Of a DNA stretch of 64,000 bases, positions 26,889 to 40,839 are shown one piece after another. A model generated the notes under the pieces. It made no database searches, was not told the DNA's origin, and was given only the letters and a program-made list of their open reading frames with translations. The stretch spans positions 7,299,501-7,363,500 of the forward strand of contig LR746268.1 in the NCBI GenBank assembly GCA_902729315.2, read 5' to 3'. The translations under genes were made by a program, and so were the position numbers. The stretch is from Spirodela intermedia. Its lineage: Eukaryota > Streptophyta > Magnoliopsida > Alismatales > Araceae. Within the stretch, counting starts at the first letter, position 1. Each line of letters starts with the position of its first letter.

Positions 26889-28960
26889 GACGTCTCAGTT
26901 CAGATACTTCCTCTTCTCGGCGCCGCTGCCGGACTTCCTTCTGCTTCGCCGGGAAGGGCAACGAACTCTGCGGCGGGAGCCTGCGACGCGTCTCAACGAT
27001 GGTTGTCTTCGACCAGCAGATGCGACCCGGACAACTGCCGGTCAACATCGGCGACCGAGTGAAGGCGAAAGCCTCTCTAGCGCACGCGCGAGCGAGCTCT
27101 CGACTCGGTCCGGTGGACCTGGGGAACACGATGAAGCTGATCCAAGATACTATGGTCGTAATAAAGCTGCTGTTTAAAAGTAAATGTCCCCACTAATCCC
27201 GTTGTTGACTCCCCGCTACTCCATTTAAGATTTCAGTTCGTGCAATATCATCGATAATTACAGAGTGTGCAAATTTATCTTAAACTATTCCCGCCCGTTG
27301 GAACACGTCACTGGTCGCCCAGGACGGCTATTGGCTGACACTCGGATAAAAACCCAATGGGATGCGCACACGTTCAGGTCGAGTAGGCCACACACCTCGA
27401 CTGGACCGAGTCGCAGTCAGTCGGGCCCGCCCGCTTCTAAAGAAGAGTCCAATCGAAGGCCGCGTTGAAAGAGGCGATCGATCTAGAGTCGTCCGAATCG
27501 GACGACCGAGTAGCCTCGCCGGCTAACGGAACTCAGTGGGGGGTCGAGTTCGAGTCAACGAGGGGTCTTCCCCGACGTGCCGGCGATGAGGCGGCGAGAA
27601 AGTAACGGCAAGTGGCGAGCCCCGGCAGCTGGCAGAGAGACGACTTCACGCGTAACGTTACCTCATCCCAGCTAGTAGTTGACTTTAACGCCGTCTGATC
27701 CGTTCTTCTTTGATTTCTGGATCTTGTACGACCGCTTATTTATCCACGTCATTTTCTTTTTATCCCACGATTTCTCAAAATGTACCCCATGGCTTAACCA
27801 CGCGTTGCGCTCTAACCAGTTTCTGTTCCAGTTTTAATTGATACGATTTAATTTTTTCCTGGAATACTCACAAAATATAATGCCGTAAATTTTGGTACTC
27901 GATAACTTTCATAATTTTTGTCGTCACTCTTGGGCGATCAATGGAATAAATATCCCACATAGATTTAAAAACCGGACGTCCTTTGACGGCACGTGTCTCG
28001 TAGTCGCTCGCCGCTAGTGGTCCACTTTACCGGCGGAACAAAAACTCATTTCCTTTCCAGTCCCGTCTCGTGACTCGGGACGAAGTGACGAAGTCAACGG
28101 GGGCCCTTACTCTGTGACCGGTTCAGAACGAATAGACGTGCGACGACGGCGTCGAAATTATCCTCCGCCGCGACGACTCCGGCGGTCGCCGGCGATCGAT
28201 CCAACGTGGTCGTTGATTGCCGGTCGTCCACCGAATTCCTTTCCAATGACGGAATCTGCAAGTCAGTGTAAATGGCCTCCGCGATTTCGATACCATGAGC
28301 GGCGGACAACAGATTTCCGCCGACGAAGATGCCGTCGGCCGTACAATAACCGCCACCACTCGCCGTTTCATCCCAACTGTCGGATTCCCGCCGCATAATA
28401 ATAATGATAATTAACAGGCTTTCGGATTCGAAGAATAGTACTGATTGTAATATATAGGTGAACCGGGACAGCGTCCGGTCGTGGTGTAATCGTATATTAT
28501 TATCTCGAATGAAAAAATTATCATTATTGTGACGTTAGCGGGACGAGGGGGGGGTCTAGTGTGGGCCACGGCGGCTAAGGAATTTGGAAATAGAGGAGTC
28601 GGGAATGGAGCCGATCGATGGTGGTGGTGGCGCGACATTGGGCCACGTCGGAGCTTTCGACAGGTGCTAGCGGCTGTGAGCGGGGAGGTCAACTACCAGG
28701 GCGACGTCGTCAAGACACGCGTGAAAGGTTTTGGGCGTCAGCTTTCACGACTAGTCAACGATGAGCGAAGTTGCGGCGAGTAGCGAGGTCTGATTTGATC
28801 TGCCTACCGACCTTGGTTAGTACTCTCATTTCTCTCTCTTTCTCTCTCTCTGTCCCCGTAATTCCGGAGAGAACGCTCCTCTTTAATTCCCCTCCGCACT
28901 GCTCCCTCCCCCCCCTTTCGACACCCCTCCCCCATTGCTGGGAAGCCAGAGGACGTCGTC
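26889..28960. promoter_or_regulatory. Spacer between divergent PSD and MAP3K genes
   Basis: The two neighbours start on opposite strands, so this 2.1 kb must hold both promoters. It becomes GC-rich towards both ends. A CT-rich leader (about 28828-28853, ctctctctttctctctctct) precedes the MAP3K start and is typical of plant 5' UTRs. No TATA box could be assigned with confidence. Overlapping open frames on both strands (for example 28094-28396, minus, 100 codons) look like a by-product of base composition. Confidence 0.5.
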
Positions 28961-31900
28961 ATGCCTTCCTGGTGGAGAGGAAAATCCAAGTCGTACTCCA
29001 ACAGCTTCGGTCGGAGGAAAGACGCTGAGTCGTCGTCCTCTTCGCTGAATCATGGCAGCAAACTGAGCAAGAAGGACAAGGCGAAGAGCTTCGACGAAGT
29101 CATCTGCCGCAGCAATTATCGGTACACGAGTGATCCGGCGATGGCTGCCTTTGATTCCGATGGTGGGAGGCAGTGCCATCCCCTGCCTCCACCGATCTCT
29201 TTGTCGCTGGTGCTCCCTCTGGATCATGCAGCGGCTAACGGATCAGGGTCAGCGACGGGGACGGCCGGGACCGAGTCATTTTCGGCATCTGCGTCCAGCC
29301 TCAGCTCTACCGGTACTGATGAAGCCTCAGATCTTGCGTTCAACAGGTGTAGTTTCGTTTCTTCTCGAAATGATGTCAATTCTCTTGCGAAGTGGCTCTC
29401 TCCTTCTTGTTTAATAATGCTGATCTAGACGGAGATTGCGAGTTTTTTAAGCCCAGCCTTTCCTAATTCCTTGTTCGAATGTTTCTTCCGTTGTCACCAG
29501 TTTACAATCGCCCCCGAATGGATATGCTCCACGGAATATATTGCTTTCTATATTCTTCATTTCTGACTCATCTATTTGGTCTCGTTGCTTACGTTACCTG
29601 ATACTCCAACTTCAACCTTACCGTAAAAAATTATCTTTCCTTCGATGTGAATTAAATAATTTAAAATTCTCATATTTTCCGAAAAATTGACTCTTACAAA
29701 ATCATTTAACACAAATGGAAGGTTTTGTCGGCAGTTTATTAGACCGAAGATCGTACATGTTACCCGTATTTTCCTGCGAAATGATTGGTCATATCCATGT
29801 GACTGCGCAATTATAACGTCATCTTTTACCAGTGATCCCTGATGTTAAATGTCAACATTTAAAATCACCCAATTATCTATTTCTATCAGAATCATATTGG
29901 AGCTTGGAATCTGCGCGAGGTCATATGTGTTATAATTAAACTCCTCTGGAACGAGAATTCGAATTGGTTTTGCAGTGGTGTGAGCATAGTTTCATTTAAC
30001 TGAAATAAAATTGATCGTTTGCTTACGAAAGCTATATATATATATATTCCTGAAATTCATGTGTACGTTGAAAATTTCCCATCAATTTTAACATCTGAAT
30101 TTTATACAGTAAGAAGATATTCAAAGGGGTATTTTTCCCTCTTGTGTAGACATTATTTATTTTAAATTATTGTGTTTCCCCCGCTCTTCCTGAGTAGTTG
30201 GGCAATTTATGAAATCTAACTACTATGCAAACGGTATCCGAGAAATTTGATTACATCATTTTCGTTTGTTGCCAAATCCAGGCAGTCGGAAGTTGCTGAT
30301 ACACCAAGGGACAGAGGTGCGATGCATGACTCTTGGAAAAAACAACATACAGCCGAGCATGAAAAACTCAGTGGGATCTCCTTTTATCCGAGAAAAGAAT
30401 CCCAATTGCATAATCATGATATTTTTTCAAATGGAAAGGACCGGTCCTCCTGCATCGTATCAGTTGAAAAAATATCTCACGCTCGGTCAAGAAGCCCCGG
30501 CCCAGAGTCAAGAGATTATAGGCTCTCAATGTCATCCATTAAATCAAGAACGTTTTTTATGAAAGCAGAATCACAACCAGGAAAACAAGATGACTTGATA
30601 AGCCCTCATCCGTTACCCCGACCTCCTGGCTCTCCTACATCATCTTCACATTCTGTTCAATCAAAGTGGAAGAAAGGAAAGCTTATTGGGCGGGGAACCT
30701 TTGGGCACGTCTTTCTTGGGTTCAATAGGTATTGTCTAGTTCTCACTTTTTTCTTTATACAAAAAAACTGTAGAAACATGTAAAATATATAAAGACGCCT
30801 CGTGCACATTAAATTTTGTTTCGATACATATATTGATCTGATTCCAGAGTGGCTGTGAGATATCGACGTATTTGAATGAGTCATAAGCTGATACTGTCTT
30901 GACTCTTACAAGTTCATGAGCTAATTCTTTTGGCTATTCCTATGCGGCAGTGAATGTGGACAGATGTGTGCCATAAAGGAGGTCAAAGTCATATCCGATG
31001 ATTTGAATTCAAAAGAATGTCTGAAGCAATTGTCCCAGGTCTGTCTGCATCTGTATGATTTTGACAACCAAATTGAGCTCAGATTTCATGATTCCTTGAT
31101 TTCAAGAAAACGTTGAGTATATGTTGTTCCCATTTCAAATTATTTACTAAATAAGATATATTCACATAAAATTATATATTTTTACAGGAAATAGCATTGC
31201 TCAGTCAGCTCTCACATCCAAACATTGTGGAATATCTTGGAAGTGAACTGGTAAAATTTCTGAGCGTTCTCTCTGCAGGAATTCGAACAGTTACCTTTGT
31301 GACGTCCCATAAAAATATACTGTATTCTTGAAACCATGAAATGACTGAAGAATCGCTTTTAGTGTTCTCAGCTTCAATCATGAGCGCATATTGCAGAATT
31401 ATGCTGTTATTTTATTCGTACATGCAGTTTTTTAATTTAAAAAATCCTTCCCAATATTAATCAGTGAAAACTTGTACCATAACCAGTGTTCCCCACTCCT
31501 TAGGCTTCATTTCGTGTATCTCAGCAAGAACTATATTCCTTTGGGCCTAAATAACACAAGGTTGGAAACTTTAGAGTCTGCAGAGTTCTTTAACAAATCA
31601 ACAGTTTGCACTTCAACTTAGTTATAGCTGATTATTTAAAAATTTCATGACAAATTTCTCGGAAGTAAGGGACAAGTTTTTTCGCAATGATCCGAATGTT
31701 AACGAGCCACAGGTTGATGTGAAACATTCACTGATCCTTTGAACAGGTTGAAGACTCGATTGCCGTCTATCTTGAATATGTCTCCGGAGGCTCCATTCAT
31801 AAATTACTTCAGGAATACGGCCCTTTCAGGGAACCAGTTATTCGAAACTACACAGCACAGATTCTTTCAGGGTTGGCTTACTTACATGGAAGAAGTAGAG

Positions 31901-34487
31901 TCCACAGGTATCACTTCTTGCACCTATTTATAAAATGTCATTTTAAATGATCTTGTCTAGCAAACCAATATCTTGAGGTTAACCGATTTGATCTGGCAGG
32001 GATATTAAGGGCGCGAATATACTCGTGGGTCCTAAAGGGGAAGTCAAACTGGCTGATTTTGGCATGGCTAAACATGTAATTCTCTTAATCCCTTTTCGGA
32101 AAGAATGATGGCATTTTAGGTCAATATAATTTTAAAAAAATATAACCTAAAAAATAATATTCCGTGTTCTTATTTTTCTTAAGTGATATGGCGCTTAATG
32201 GCATCAATTTAAGATGACTTTAGAAAGGAGTTTTCTTGGTTTCTTCATTTAGTGGATGTATAGTTACTCATGACGCACCCATTTTTGGGCTAGGAGAAAC
32301 TATATAGGCTAAAACCTCATGTTTGTTGGTCTAGCCAACCTGAATCTTTTACTATGACTAATTGTCACTTCCTTAGTTTTTTGAGATCGACTATCATAAC
32401 GATGTTCCATTGCAACTATTAAATGAATCATTAGTCCCATATCTTAGGCTACACACGTCACATTCTCTCAAGTATAAACTCCGCGTATGTAAAAGTTGAG
32501 GTAGCCTGGCAGCTGCGCATGTTCATAATACGATACCAGTGGTTCTCATTGTTCGCCAAACAGCTTTCTTTCACTTTTATTTCAAATATTGAGTTACTTT
32601 AGTCGATATACTATGAAACATAACGTTCGTGAGCTTACCCAAAGTCACCACCAACTGCCGTAGTAAGTGAGAACACTTCTCGTGTATGAACTTGGCATGA
32701 AAGACAATCGAGTTGCCTGACACAAAATCAGGAGGCAGATCCTGTTTGCCAGATTGTGCTCATTTCTTTCATTCTATCCGGAGCCTGTCTGCACTTACTG
32801 AATGATGACCGGTGGTTAAATCAATTAAAACTGTTCTGAAACAAAAGGATAACTTGGTCTCGCAACGTTCTTGCGTGTATGCTCATTTTGGCCTCAGATT
32901 CCAGCTAGTCAGTTAGGATAGAGATGCGGAAGATCATGTGTTCTCGTCTTTTGAAAAGTCTCATAACGAGGCGTTCATACTCTCAGAATTTTCTGTGATA
33001 CCTGATCTCTCTGATTCTCTTATCTCTGAACCAGATATCCGCACATAATTCGATGCGTTCCTTTAAAGGAAGCCCCTACTGGATGGCTCCTGAGGTATAC
33101 AATTCTGTCCGAAAAACGAGAAAATAAAAAAAATATATGTACCTATTTTTTTCTCCCCTCCATGTTCTTACGTATATATGGATGGCTTGAATCTTATGAT
33201 ATATATTTTCCCAGGTTATCATGAACACCAACGGATACAGCCTCTCAGTGGATATCTGGAGTCTCGGGTGCACAGTCCTTGAGATGGCAACGTCAAAACC
33301 GCCCTGGTACCAGTATGAGGGGGTATGGCGTTTATTTTTATTGACATATTAAATTAAATATTGTCACTTTGACTAGATTAATTTCCCTGATTCAGAATAA
33401 TATAAAGTAAAGTTGCTATGATATTGCAATTAACAGGTGGCGGCAATATTTAAAATTGGAAACAGCAAGGATATTCCAGAATTTCCAAGCCATTTTTCTG
33501 AAGAAGGAAAAGATTTCCTGAAGCTCTGTTTCCAGCGTGACCCATCTGCCCGCCCTGCAGCATCACAGTTGCTGGAACACGCTTTTGTTCGAGATCAGGC
33601 GGCAGCGAAAGTCGCAAGGTTTAACACACCCAGGGATCACTTTCCCTCTCTCGTTGATGGATCTCACGCTGTGGTACATTCTTGAAACCCAGACCCATTA
33701 TTCTCCCTATCTAACTCCTTCACCACATCGTGCTAATATCTCTTTAGATTGACGGGGATAAATAATTGAAAAAAATCCAGAAGTACACGGAGATTCATCA
33801 TTACACCCAGATTTAGTGATAAAAGAACTGGGATATCATTACACCCGCATTTAGTTGCGACCCAGGCATAACTTTTCTATTTATTTTGATCTGTAAACTA
33901 TTTTCTACGCGGCATAGCCCTGACTTTGGCGAGCATATATACCAATCGCCTGAGATAGAAAAACCAAACTATATGGTGCAATTAGCAGCCTTCCTCTGTG
34001 GGAAGCTAAGCAAAAATAATAATTTATTTAATTATTTGAACTCTGGTTATCCTTCTGTCGACAGGCATCAGAGCTCCATTTGAGAAGTTCTACTCCTCTG
34101 CACGGCTGGGAGCATCCAACGCGGAAAACAACACCCCGTTACTATCGCCTAAGGAACCCAAGGTGCGCACTTATTTCGTGGCTTGATCATATAATTCCAC
34201 TTTCGCAAAGTGTTCTATCTTGATGAACCGTCCTTTTTTTTCTCCGCAGGGATCCTCTCGGCACAACCACCATGAACACGTCCTTGCCCGTCTCTCCCTG
34301 CACGAGCCCACTAAGGAGCTTCAGACACTCCACATGGAGTTGCTTCCCCTCTCCTACTCATCCGGCCTTCGGCGTCGGAGCTGTAAGTGGGGCTTCAAGC
34401 AAGCACATACAGAACCCAATTGGCGCAAGTAAGGCCTACTCAGATCCTTCCCTCCACCACACCTCTCAACTAAGATCCCAATCCTGA
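28961..34487 (+). CDS. MAP kinase kinase kinase, YDA/MAPKKK3/5 type
   Basis: Top-tier kinase of a MAPK cascade; relatives act in stomatal and embryo patterning and in immune signalling. Exons: 28961-29346, 30282-30728, 30951-31038, 31188-31250, 31747-31907, 32000-32075, 33035-33094, 33215-33322, 33437-33673, 34065-34162, 34250-34487; the joined frame gives 653 aa. N-terminus [10 protein letters not shown] is typical of the clade, followed by a Ser-rich tail with two [12 protein letters not shown] motifs. Kinase domain: GRGTFG loop (265-270), catalytic K287 in CAIKEVK, HRDIKGAN (381-388), DFG (401-403), activation segment GSPYWMAPE (419-427). The C-terminus has [14 protein letters not shown], matching a conserved tail motif. 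That motif appears only if the last intron is taken with a split codon, which fixes the frame. The kinase looks active. Which family member it is cannot be decided here. Confidence 0.95.
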
Positions 34488-34929
34488 ATCTTCTGATTAC
34501 TGAATCGGCACTCTTTTTTTTTTCAACCACAGTGCAGAAATTCCCCCCATCTGAGCCAGTTTGACCTGCCCTCTCAACAAGATCATCTTGCATCCATGCA
34601 AGATAAATTTCCTCAATATGTATATAAATTCGAGAGATAATTGCTTCTTCCTCGGCTGGCAGCAAATGGTAATGATGATATGAGGGGATCAGTGATTCTT
34701 TGGTACATTCATTCTGTGAATCATCTCTGGCGGATCATGTCTTCTAAGGGAAGGTTGGTCGGCCCATATCAAGCCCGACGTTGAGGGAGGGGGTGGTTTC
34801 TGAAGGTATTTATAGGGAGGGGCAATTCGCCGCCAGGCTCGCTCCAGTTACGGCAGAGGGGAAGTTGAAAGGTGAAGAGGAGAGAAGATCAGAGGTTGCC
34901 CGTGGAGAGGGAGGGTAGAAAGAGGGAGG

Positions 34930-37900
34930 ATGCCGATAGAGATGCCGAGGGGCCTCCCCTTCTCGGTGGATACGTGGACGCCGAATTCCGGCAGGAAGCG
35001 GCACCACTTCCTTACTCATGCTCATCGGGATCACCTCCAGGGCTTTGCCGCCAACTCCTCCTACCCCATCTATGCGACCCGCATCACCAAGCTCCTCACG
35101 CTGCGGCACCTTCCCCAGGTCCTTTTTCCCTTCGTCTAGGGTCTTCTTCTCCCTTCCGATCTGCGGGATAGTCGCCGTATTCTGAGCGGTCATCGCGTTC
35201 TTCGTACCTGAGTCGTGGTTGTCGATGTATTTGGGACCGTGATCTTCATTTTCTTGCACTGGTGAAGCAGATCGAGGGAGGATTGTTCGTGGAGATTGGG
35301 GTTGGGGAGACGACGGTGGTCAGTGACTTAGAAGGGGATTTCTCTGTCACGGCGTTGGATGCGAATCACTGCCCAGGTAGATACCTTTCGTTTTATCACA
35401 GATCAGAGCTCCATCCGCTGGAGCTCTGATCTTTCACTTTTTACATCTGATTTTCGTCCTGCATGCGGTGTGTGGAACATACAAGATGTGGATCTAGTAG
35501 GTAGGGAAGAAGGTCATCACGCTTTATCGAAAGAGGGTGCCAATGAGTAGTCGAAATATTCTTACCATTCTAGTTTTATGGGAACGATCTGAGTTCTTAA
35601 AGTGAATACTCTTGTCGTATGGGGAAGAAACAATATTTTCTTTTATTTTCCTCTGGTTGCGCTGGTTTTCTGTTACAAAGAGTTTTTATTCGAATGAAGA
35701 ATTAATCAAGTTCTGAAATGCTTGCATTTTTTTCTTTAGCTTCTGTAGGTGCACAGGTCAACAATATCACTATCTTACTATACTTTCCCAGGTCGTAGTA
35801 TCAAATATTTTCGGTCTTTTTTTTTTCTTCGCCTTGAACTCTTCAGAAAAGAAGCATACCCACTAAAAACTATTGAAACAGGGAGCAAGATTAATGGCCA
35901 ACCTGAACCGTCCACCCAACCCCATTACGCCTCCACTGGCAAAAAAATTAGCTAATGAAAGCACATCTCTCCATGGGTATCCGACCACCCCAGAAAAAGA
36001 TGGAAACAAAGGACAGATACTATCCGCTCTTGGTTTCTTGTTCCCTCTAACAGTTTCCCATTTTTCCTCTTGGCTTCTTTTGGCCTTGCTTAGCCGGAAA
36101 GAAAGAATCCAGTCAAGTCTATCTACCCCCTGCGAAGTTTGAGGTTCATATGGGGATGACTCCTGACGGAGAGAAACAAGGTATAGCAGCAGTTTCCGAG
36201 GGCGGTTTTGGGAGAGGTTTTGCTTTAAGAAACTCTGTGTTTAATAAATATCCCTTTTTGTTGTCTCTGACGAGGAAAATAAGACTGAGTTCACATGGAT
36301 GACTTTCTAATTCCTGTATAAAATATCCTCTTTTGGTTGGCTTTGAGTAGAAAAGTCAAGACCGACCTCACCTAATTGATTTCCTAATTCCTACGTGAAT
36401 CACTGGGTTTCGAAAGCTTGGTGGGATGAAAAGTGGGGTCTTCCAAGGCCACGATCTATCAGGAACTGAGACTTTTATAGTATCTGAATTCTTGTGTGGG
36501 AGTCAGCATTGTGGCTGTGTAGGAACTTCAGTCACGCATATTTCGTGCGCATTTTGGAAGTAGATGGCCATTGTTCGACTACATTACAAGGAAAGGCTAG
36601 TTAACAATTCTAACCACCCGACTTCTGTTCTTATGTTTCTATCAACAGATGTGATGTTGCTTTGATTCATGGGATCTGACTATCATTGTTGAAAGATGGC
36701 CGTCACTGTTCCACCTTGCAAAGAATACGACCTCTAAATGCCACAGGTAGAATTCCCCAGAACAGGAGCAGCTTGTTCCAGTCACTGCTGCTCTATAAAG
36801 AGCTATATTGTAGGGCAATTAACCAAGATGACAGCCATCTAGTCCTGGCCATTTCATGCTGTCACTGTGGTTTGTTGGTGCAAATCGTCCTGCAGTTCCT
36901 TCACCCATCACAATGAAAAGGGACATCCTCTTAATTCCTTGTGTACCTTCGTCATATAATTCCTCCATCCTGGATGAATGTTCCATCCATTAACCTGATC
37001 AAATAAACACCTCATTGCTTACTTCCATTTATTGCAGAAGCTGATGCGGGCCTTGATTTGTCTCAGATCACATAACTTTATTTGAGATATAAAATTTTAA
37101 GGCCTAGAATAAATGATAACAAAATGAGGACCATTTTCATTAGGCCCTTACAATGTGAATAAATTTAAATTAAATTATATGCAAAAAAAAATCCGTCCAA
37201 TTATTTCTTCGATTGCTCTCGTTTAACGAATTTACTCTTCTATCGGCCAAAGTATTAATGCTTGTCGTCTGTAAAATGGATTTTGGATTCTGGATAGCTT
37301 CCTTCTAATTTTGTGATTCCACTTGCTTCCTTCTCCAGGGGCGGTCATGTTCTTGTTCGAAGGTGAATTTGGTAACATATTGCATACTGGAGACTGCAGG
37401 CTTAGCTCTGATTGTCTTAAAAAATTACCTCTGAAATACATGACAATGAAGGGTTCTGAAACATGTCTTGATTACTTGTTTCTTGATTGCACCTTTGGCA
37501 GATGTTCGATCACTATCCCAAGCAAGGAGTCAGCTATTCGACAGGTATCTGTCTCCACTGCCGCCGTCCTCAGTTGTTTCTTCTTCCGTTTTTTTGTTGT
37601 CCCTGTCACATCTGCCACGAACTACTCATTTAAGCGCTTTTGGCGCAGGTAATCAACTGCATCTGGAAGCACCCCCATGCGCCTGTGGTTTACCTGGCGT
37701 GCGATCTTCTTGGCCAGGAAGAGATACTTATAGAAGTATCTAAGACATTTGCGACCAAAATATATGTCGACAAGGCCAAATGCCCAGAATGCTTCTTGTC
37801 TCTTTCGCTCATAGCCCCAGAAATTCTTTCAGAAGACGCAAGTTCTCGATTCCAGGCATGTTCTTGGTTATCCCAATTCTACCCGGCTCCTAAAGTTTCA

Positions 37901-38763
37901 AAGAAGAGTACTTCCGGCTCTAATCCTCTCTCAGGAGGTTTACCGTCATCCAGTCCTTAGCGGCAGCGTTTTCATTCTAACCTGCTACTATCCATGCGCA
38001 GGTTTGTGAAGCGTTTCCTCGCCTCTGTGAGAGGGCGAGGGCCAAACTTGCGGAAGCTCGGGCAAAAGTCCTGCCCGAGCCCCTCTTCATCCGCCCCTCC
38101 ACTCAATGGTATGCGCGCGGAGAAGATCAGAAGAGCGAGCCGAGAGGGCCCAGGCTTTCGGAAGCAGAGAGGGACGAGTTCGGGGTCTGGCATGTGGGCT
38201 TCTCCATGCACTCCTCCCGCCCAGAGCTGGAATGGTCCTTGCAGCTCCTCCGCCCCAGGTGGGTCATCTCAACGACTCCTCCCTGCAGGGCCACAGAGCT
38301 GGAATACGTCAAGGACCACTGCTCTGGAGCTCAATTAGCCACCGACGGCCCCATCTGGAGACTCCTCGGCATGGGGACGGAGAAGCCCGTGCCATCGCCG
38401 GCTGCTGTGAGCTGCTGCAGCATTTCTTCCTCAGCTCTGGTCGCAGCGGCGGCCTGGGGAGGAGGAGGAAGCGACGTGTTGCAGACGTCTGTGGAGGCGG
38501 TGCCCCTCACTCTATTTGGGAGGGCGAGGATGGGTCCTTCTGATCGGAGCTCTTCTGGTGTGGAGGCATTTGCGGCAGAGCAGGCGGTGGTCTCCCGCGA
38601 GGACGAAGCTCCTCTGCCGTCGCCGTCGCGCGTAGGATCGCCCAGCGCCTACAACGCCAGCCTCAGGGGACTCTACAGGTCGATGAACGTCCCCGTCCCG
38701 CGACCCCTTCCCTCCCTGGTGGAGCTCCTGGAGGACTCCAAGCGAGCAAGGATTGGATTATGA
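34930..38763 (+). CDS. SNM1/Apollo-like metallo-beta-lactamase nuclease
   Basis: Member of the beta-CASP DNA-repair nuclease family (DCLRE1/SNM1), 5' exonucleases acting at cross-links and chromosome ends. Exons: 34930-35118, 35271-35376, 37339-37544, 37649-37855, 38002-38763, giving 489 aa. Metal-site motifs are present: THAHRDH (29-35), DANHCPG ending at 99, HTGDCR (114-119) and YLFLDCTFGR. The beta-CASP part has VYLACDLLGQEEI, FIRPSTQWY and the histidine motif SMHSSRPEL. About 150 C-terminal residues are Ser/Ala-rich with a conserved-looking end (LRGLYRSMNVPVPRP). The intron at 37856-38001 starts GC instead of GT (CAG|GCATGT); both neighbouring exons match the family only with this join. 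A TATA-like tatttata lies at about 34807, some 120 bp before the start. The gene lies 442 bp after the MAP3K on the same strand. Confidence 0.93.
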
Positions 38764-40839
38764 GGTTGAATTCAGCGCAGGGGATGGATCAATCCCGGAC
38801 AATAAACATGGTTTCCCACTCCCATTTTAACACTTAATGTGCCATTGCAGCAATAAACATGGCTCCAGAGAAAATTTCATAGTATTCTGCGGGATGTCTT
38901 GGAAAGGCGCTCTCTTTGATCTCTCCTTGGCAGCATGGTAGGCATCCACGTGATGGATGCGCATCTTGATAATATATCTGCAAAAGGATATCTTCAGCGC
39001 CGCCGTCCCACTACGGCAGAAACCTCGCGGCGTTGGCGGCGGCCGTGGCACATGCGAGCAGAGCTGGAGGGCAGGAGTCCCGTCCCGTCGGGCCACCATT
39101 TCTCCTTCCACCCGCCCCCCCGGGCACAAAGTTCGGCGAAGATGCTTTTGACCCGCACTCCCCGCTGGAACCCCGGCGTGGGGGTAGGATCTCCCATGCG
39201 TCGTCGCCCGAATCGAGGATGGGGCGACCATCAACACTGTCGTAGTCGATGGCCACCACCAAGCAAACCTGGGGCGTTGACTTTCAGACCCCTCGGCTTG
39301 TTCTACCGTGATTCACGCCGACAGGGAATGGGAAGGCGGGCTTTGGTCGTCGCCGGTGAAGTCCGGCAGGGCCGAATCCACTCAAGGGTAATGGGTGGTC
39401 CGCTCAGAGCAAATGCCGGCGGCCTAACGTGCTGGACGGTGGGCCAGGGCGGCGCGAAAGCGCTCCCCATTTATTGGGTTAGGCCGTTTGACTCTTAGGT
39501 TGGAATTCAGGTGGGCCCTGTAGCTTGGCAGAGATCATGGTCTGATCGCTGGGGAGGATCGATCGTAACGTGCGCTTCTAAGTGGGTAGTGTAGGGTCGG
39601 CCTGGTCGGGGCACCGAGCGGATTCTTCCAAAGGGCTTGTGGGGGAGGATGCCTCGCGTGGACCGTTTAAATAACGGAGAGACCTCTTCGCCTTCGCATT
39701 GATTCGTTCTGGAAGAAGGTCGCGGGTTCACATTTCATCTTCAATCCTTCGAGGAGGGATCTCCCGCTTCGTCCGCAGGCAGAAATCCAGGCCTCTTTCG
39801 CGTCACTTCCAGCTCCCTGGGCGTCATCGCTAAATCTCTGCGGCGGCTGCTCCTTCCTGAGATTGGGAGGTGCTGATGGTAGCTTCTCTTCCTGTCCGCA
39901 CGAGAATAGAGCGCCTTGGATGGGTTCTTCGAGGTGACCTGATATATCCGACACTTCTATCTTTTGGTGAATTCTTGTGTGGGTTCTCCCGGAAGTAGAA
40001 CTGAGTGTCCGGGCTCCGATAAGTTGCCTATGTGATCGTCTTTATCTTCTAGGTTATATCACAGGGATTCAGAACTTCTGAAACACGCCAGGTCGCGTGT
40101 AAGTTTTTAAGATATACAGCACTAAAGAGCAAACGTACAGCTCTTGTTTTGGTTCCCCCTTTATGGACACAGTGTTTGAGAATGGGTTCTCCGCCCAATT
40201 GACATGCATTAAGAAAGTGCGTACCTCGGATGGGTTCCAATGTCCCGGTCATCCAGGAAGCGCGTCTTACATAGTTGCTAATCCTTGAGTTTTAATCCGT
40301 ATTGAGTCCCTTGCTCGTGGTGCCTTAGTGTATGGAGATTAGAATGTTTTGAAATAGCAAATAAATGGGTCATAAACGTGCATGGATCAGACTACTAGTC
40401 CGCTGTTCAGAAATATTTCATTGTAAACCTAGAAGCTGCCAGAGAAAAGTATCCATTAGATGTTCTCTGGCAGAGACTCGGCCGAATTGCGAATACATAG
40501 TGAAATGCATATTTGAAAGGTTGCAAGTTTCGATCAATCTTTTCTGACTTGAAATCACTTCATAATTGAATGATGGAGCCTGATTTTCGAACTAGTTATT
40601 CTCCCTTAATAAAATCGTTGGCCTAAGATTTACCAATGAGGTGATAACAGAGAAGATCCCATTTGCTACATCCATTTCTCATAATAGTTCAATGAATAGA
40701 GTTTTACTCCCTATGTTTTTTTGTGTATCTCTTAGCTTTCGCAAGTCCTTGGCTCGTTATTGTCCTGCCTATTTGTTAGAATCTCATCATTATGTTGAAA
40801 ATCTTGATTCCTCAAAATTTTGATTATTTTGTTTCTCAG
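38764..40839. other. Spacer and probable 5' leader of the transporter gene
   Basis: Starts with the SNM1-like 3' UTR. A GC-rich block at about 38990-39480 is open in several frames on both strands, none recognised. The segment about 39650-39935 reads like a 5' UTR and has an ATG at 39873 followed by 19 codons and a possible donor (GAG|GTGACC). This may be the first exon of the GONST1-like gene. Confidence 0.4.

Noticed and set aside
28094-28396. 100-codon minus-strand frame in the PSD/MAP3K spacer
   Set aside because: No family recognised, overlapped by two other open frames on both strands in GC-rich sequence, and no splice or start context in support. Left as a chance frame.
34220-34432. 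Frame giving a shorter MAP3K C-terminus (ending ...TEPNWRK)
   Set aside because: It does not follow the phase of the preceding exon; the other frame carries the conserved SLPVSPC motif.
38106-38543. Alternative frames over the last SNM1-like exon
   Set aside because: The frame ending at 38763 alone carries the beta-CASP motifs and joins in phase to the upstream exon.
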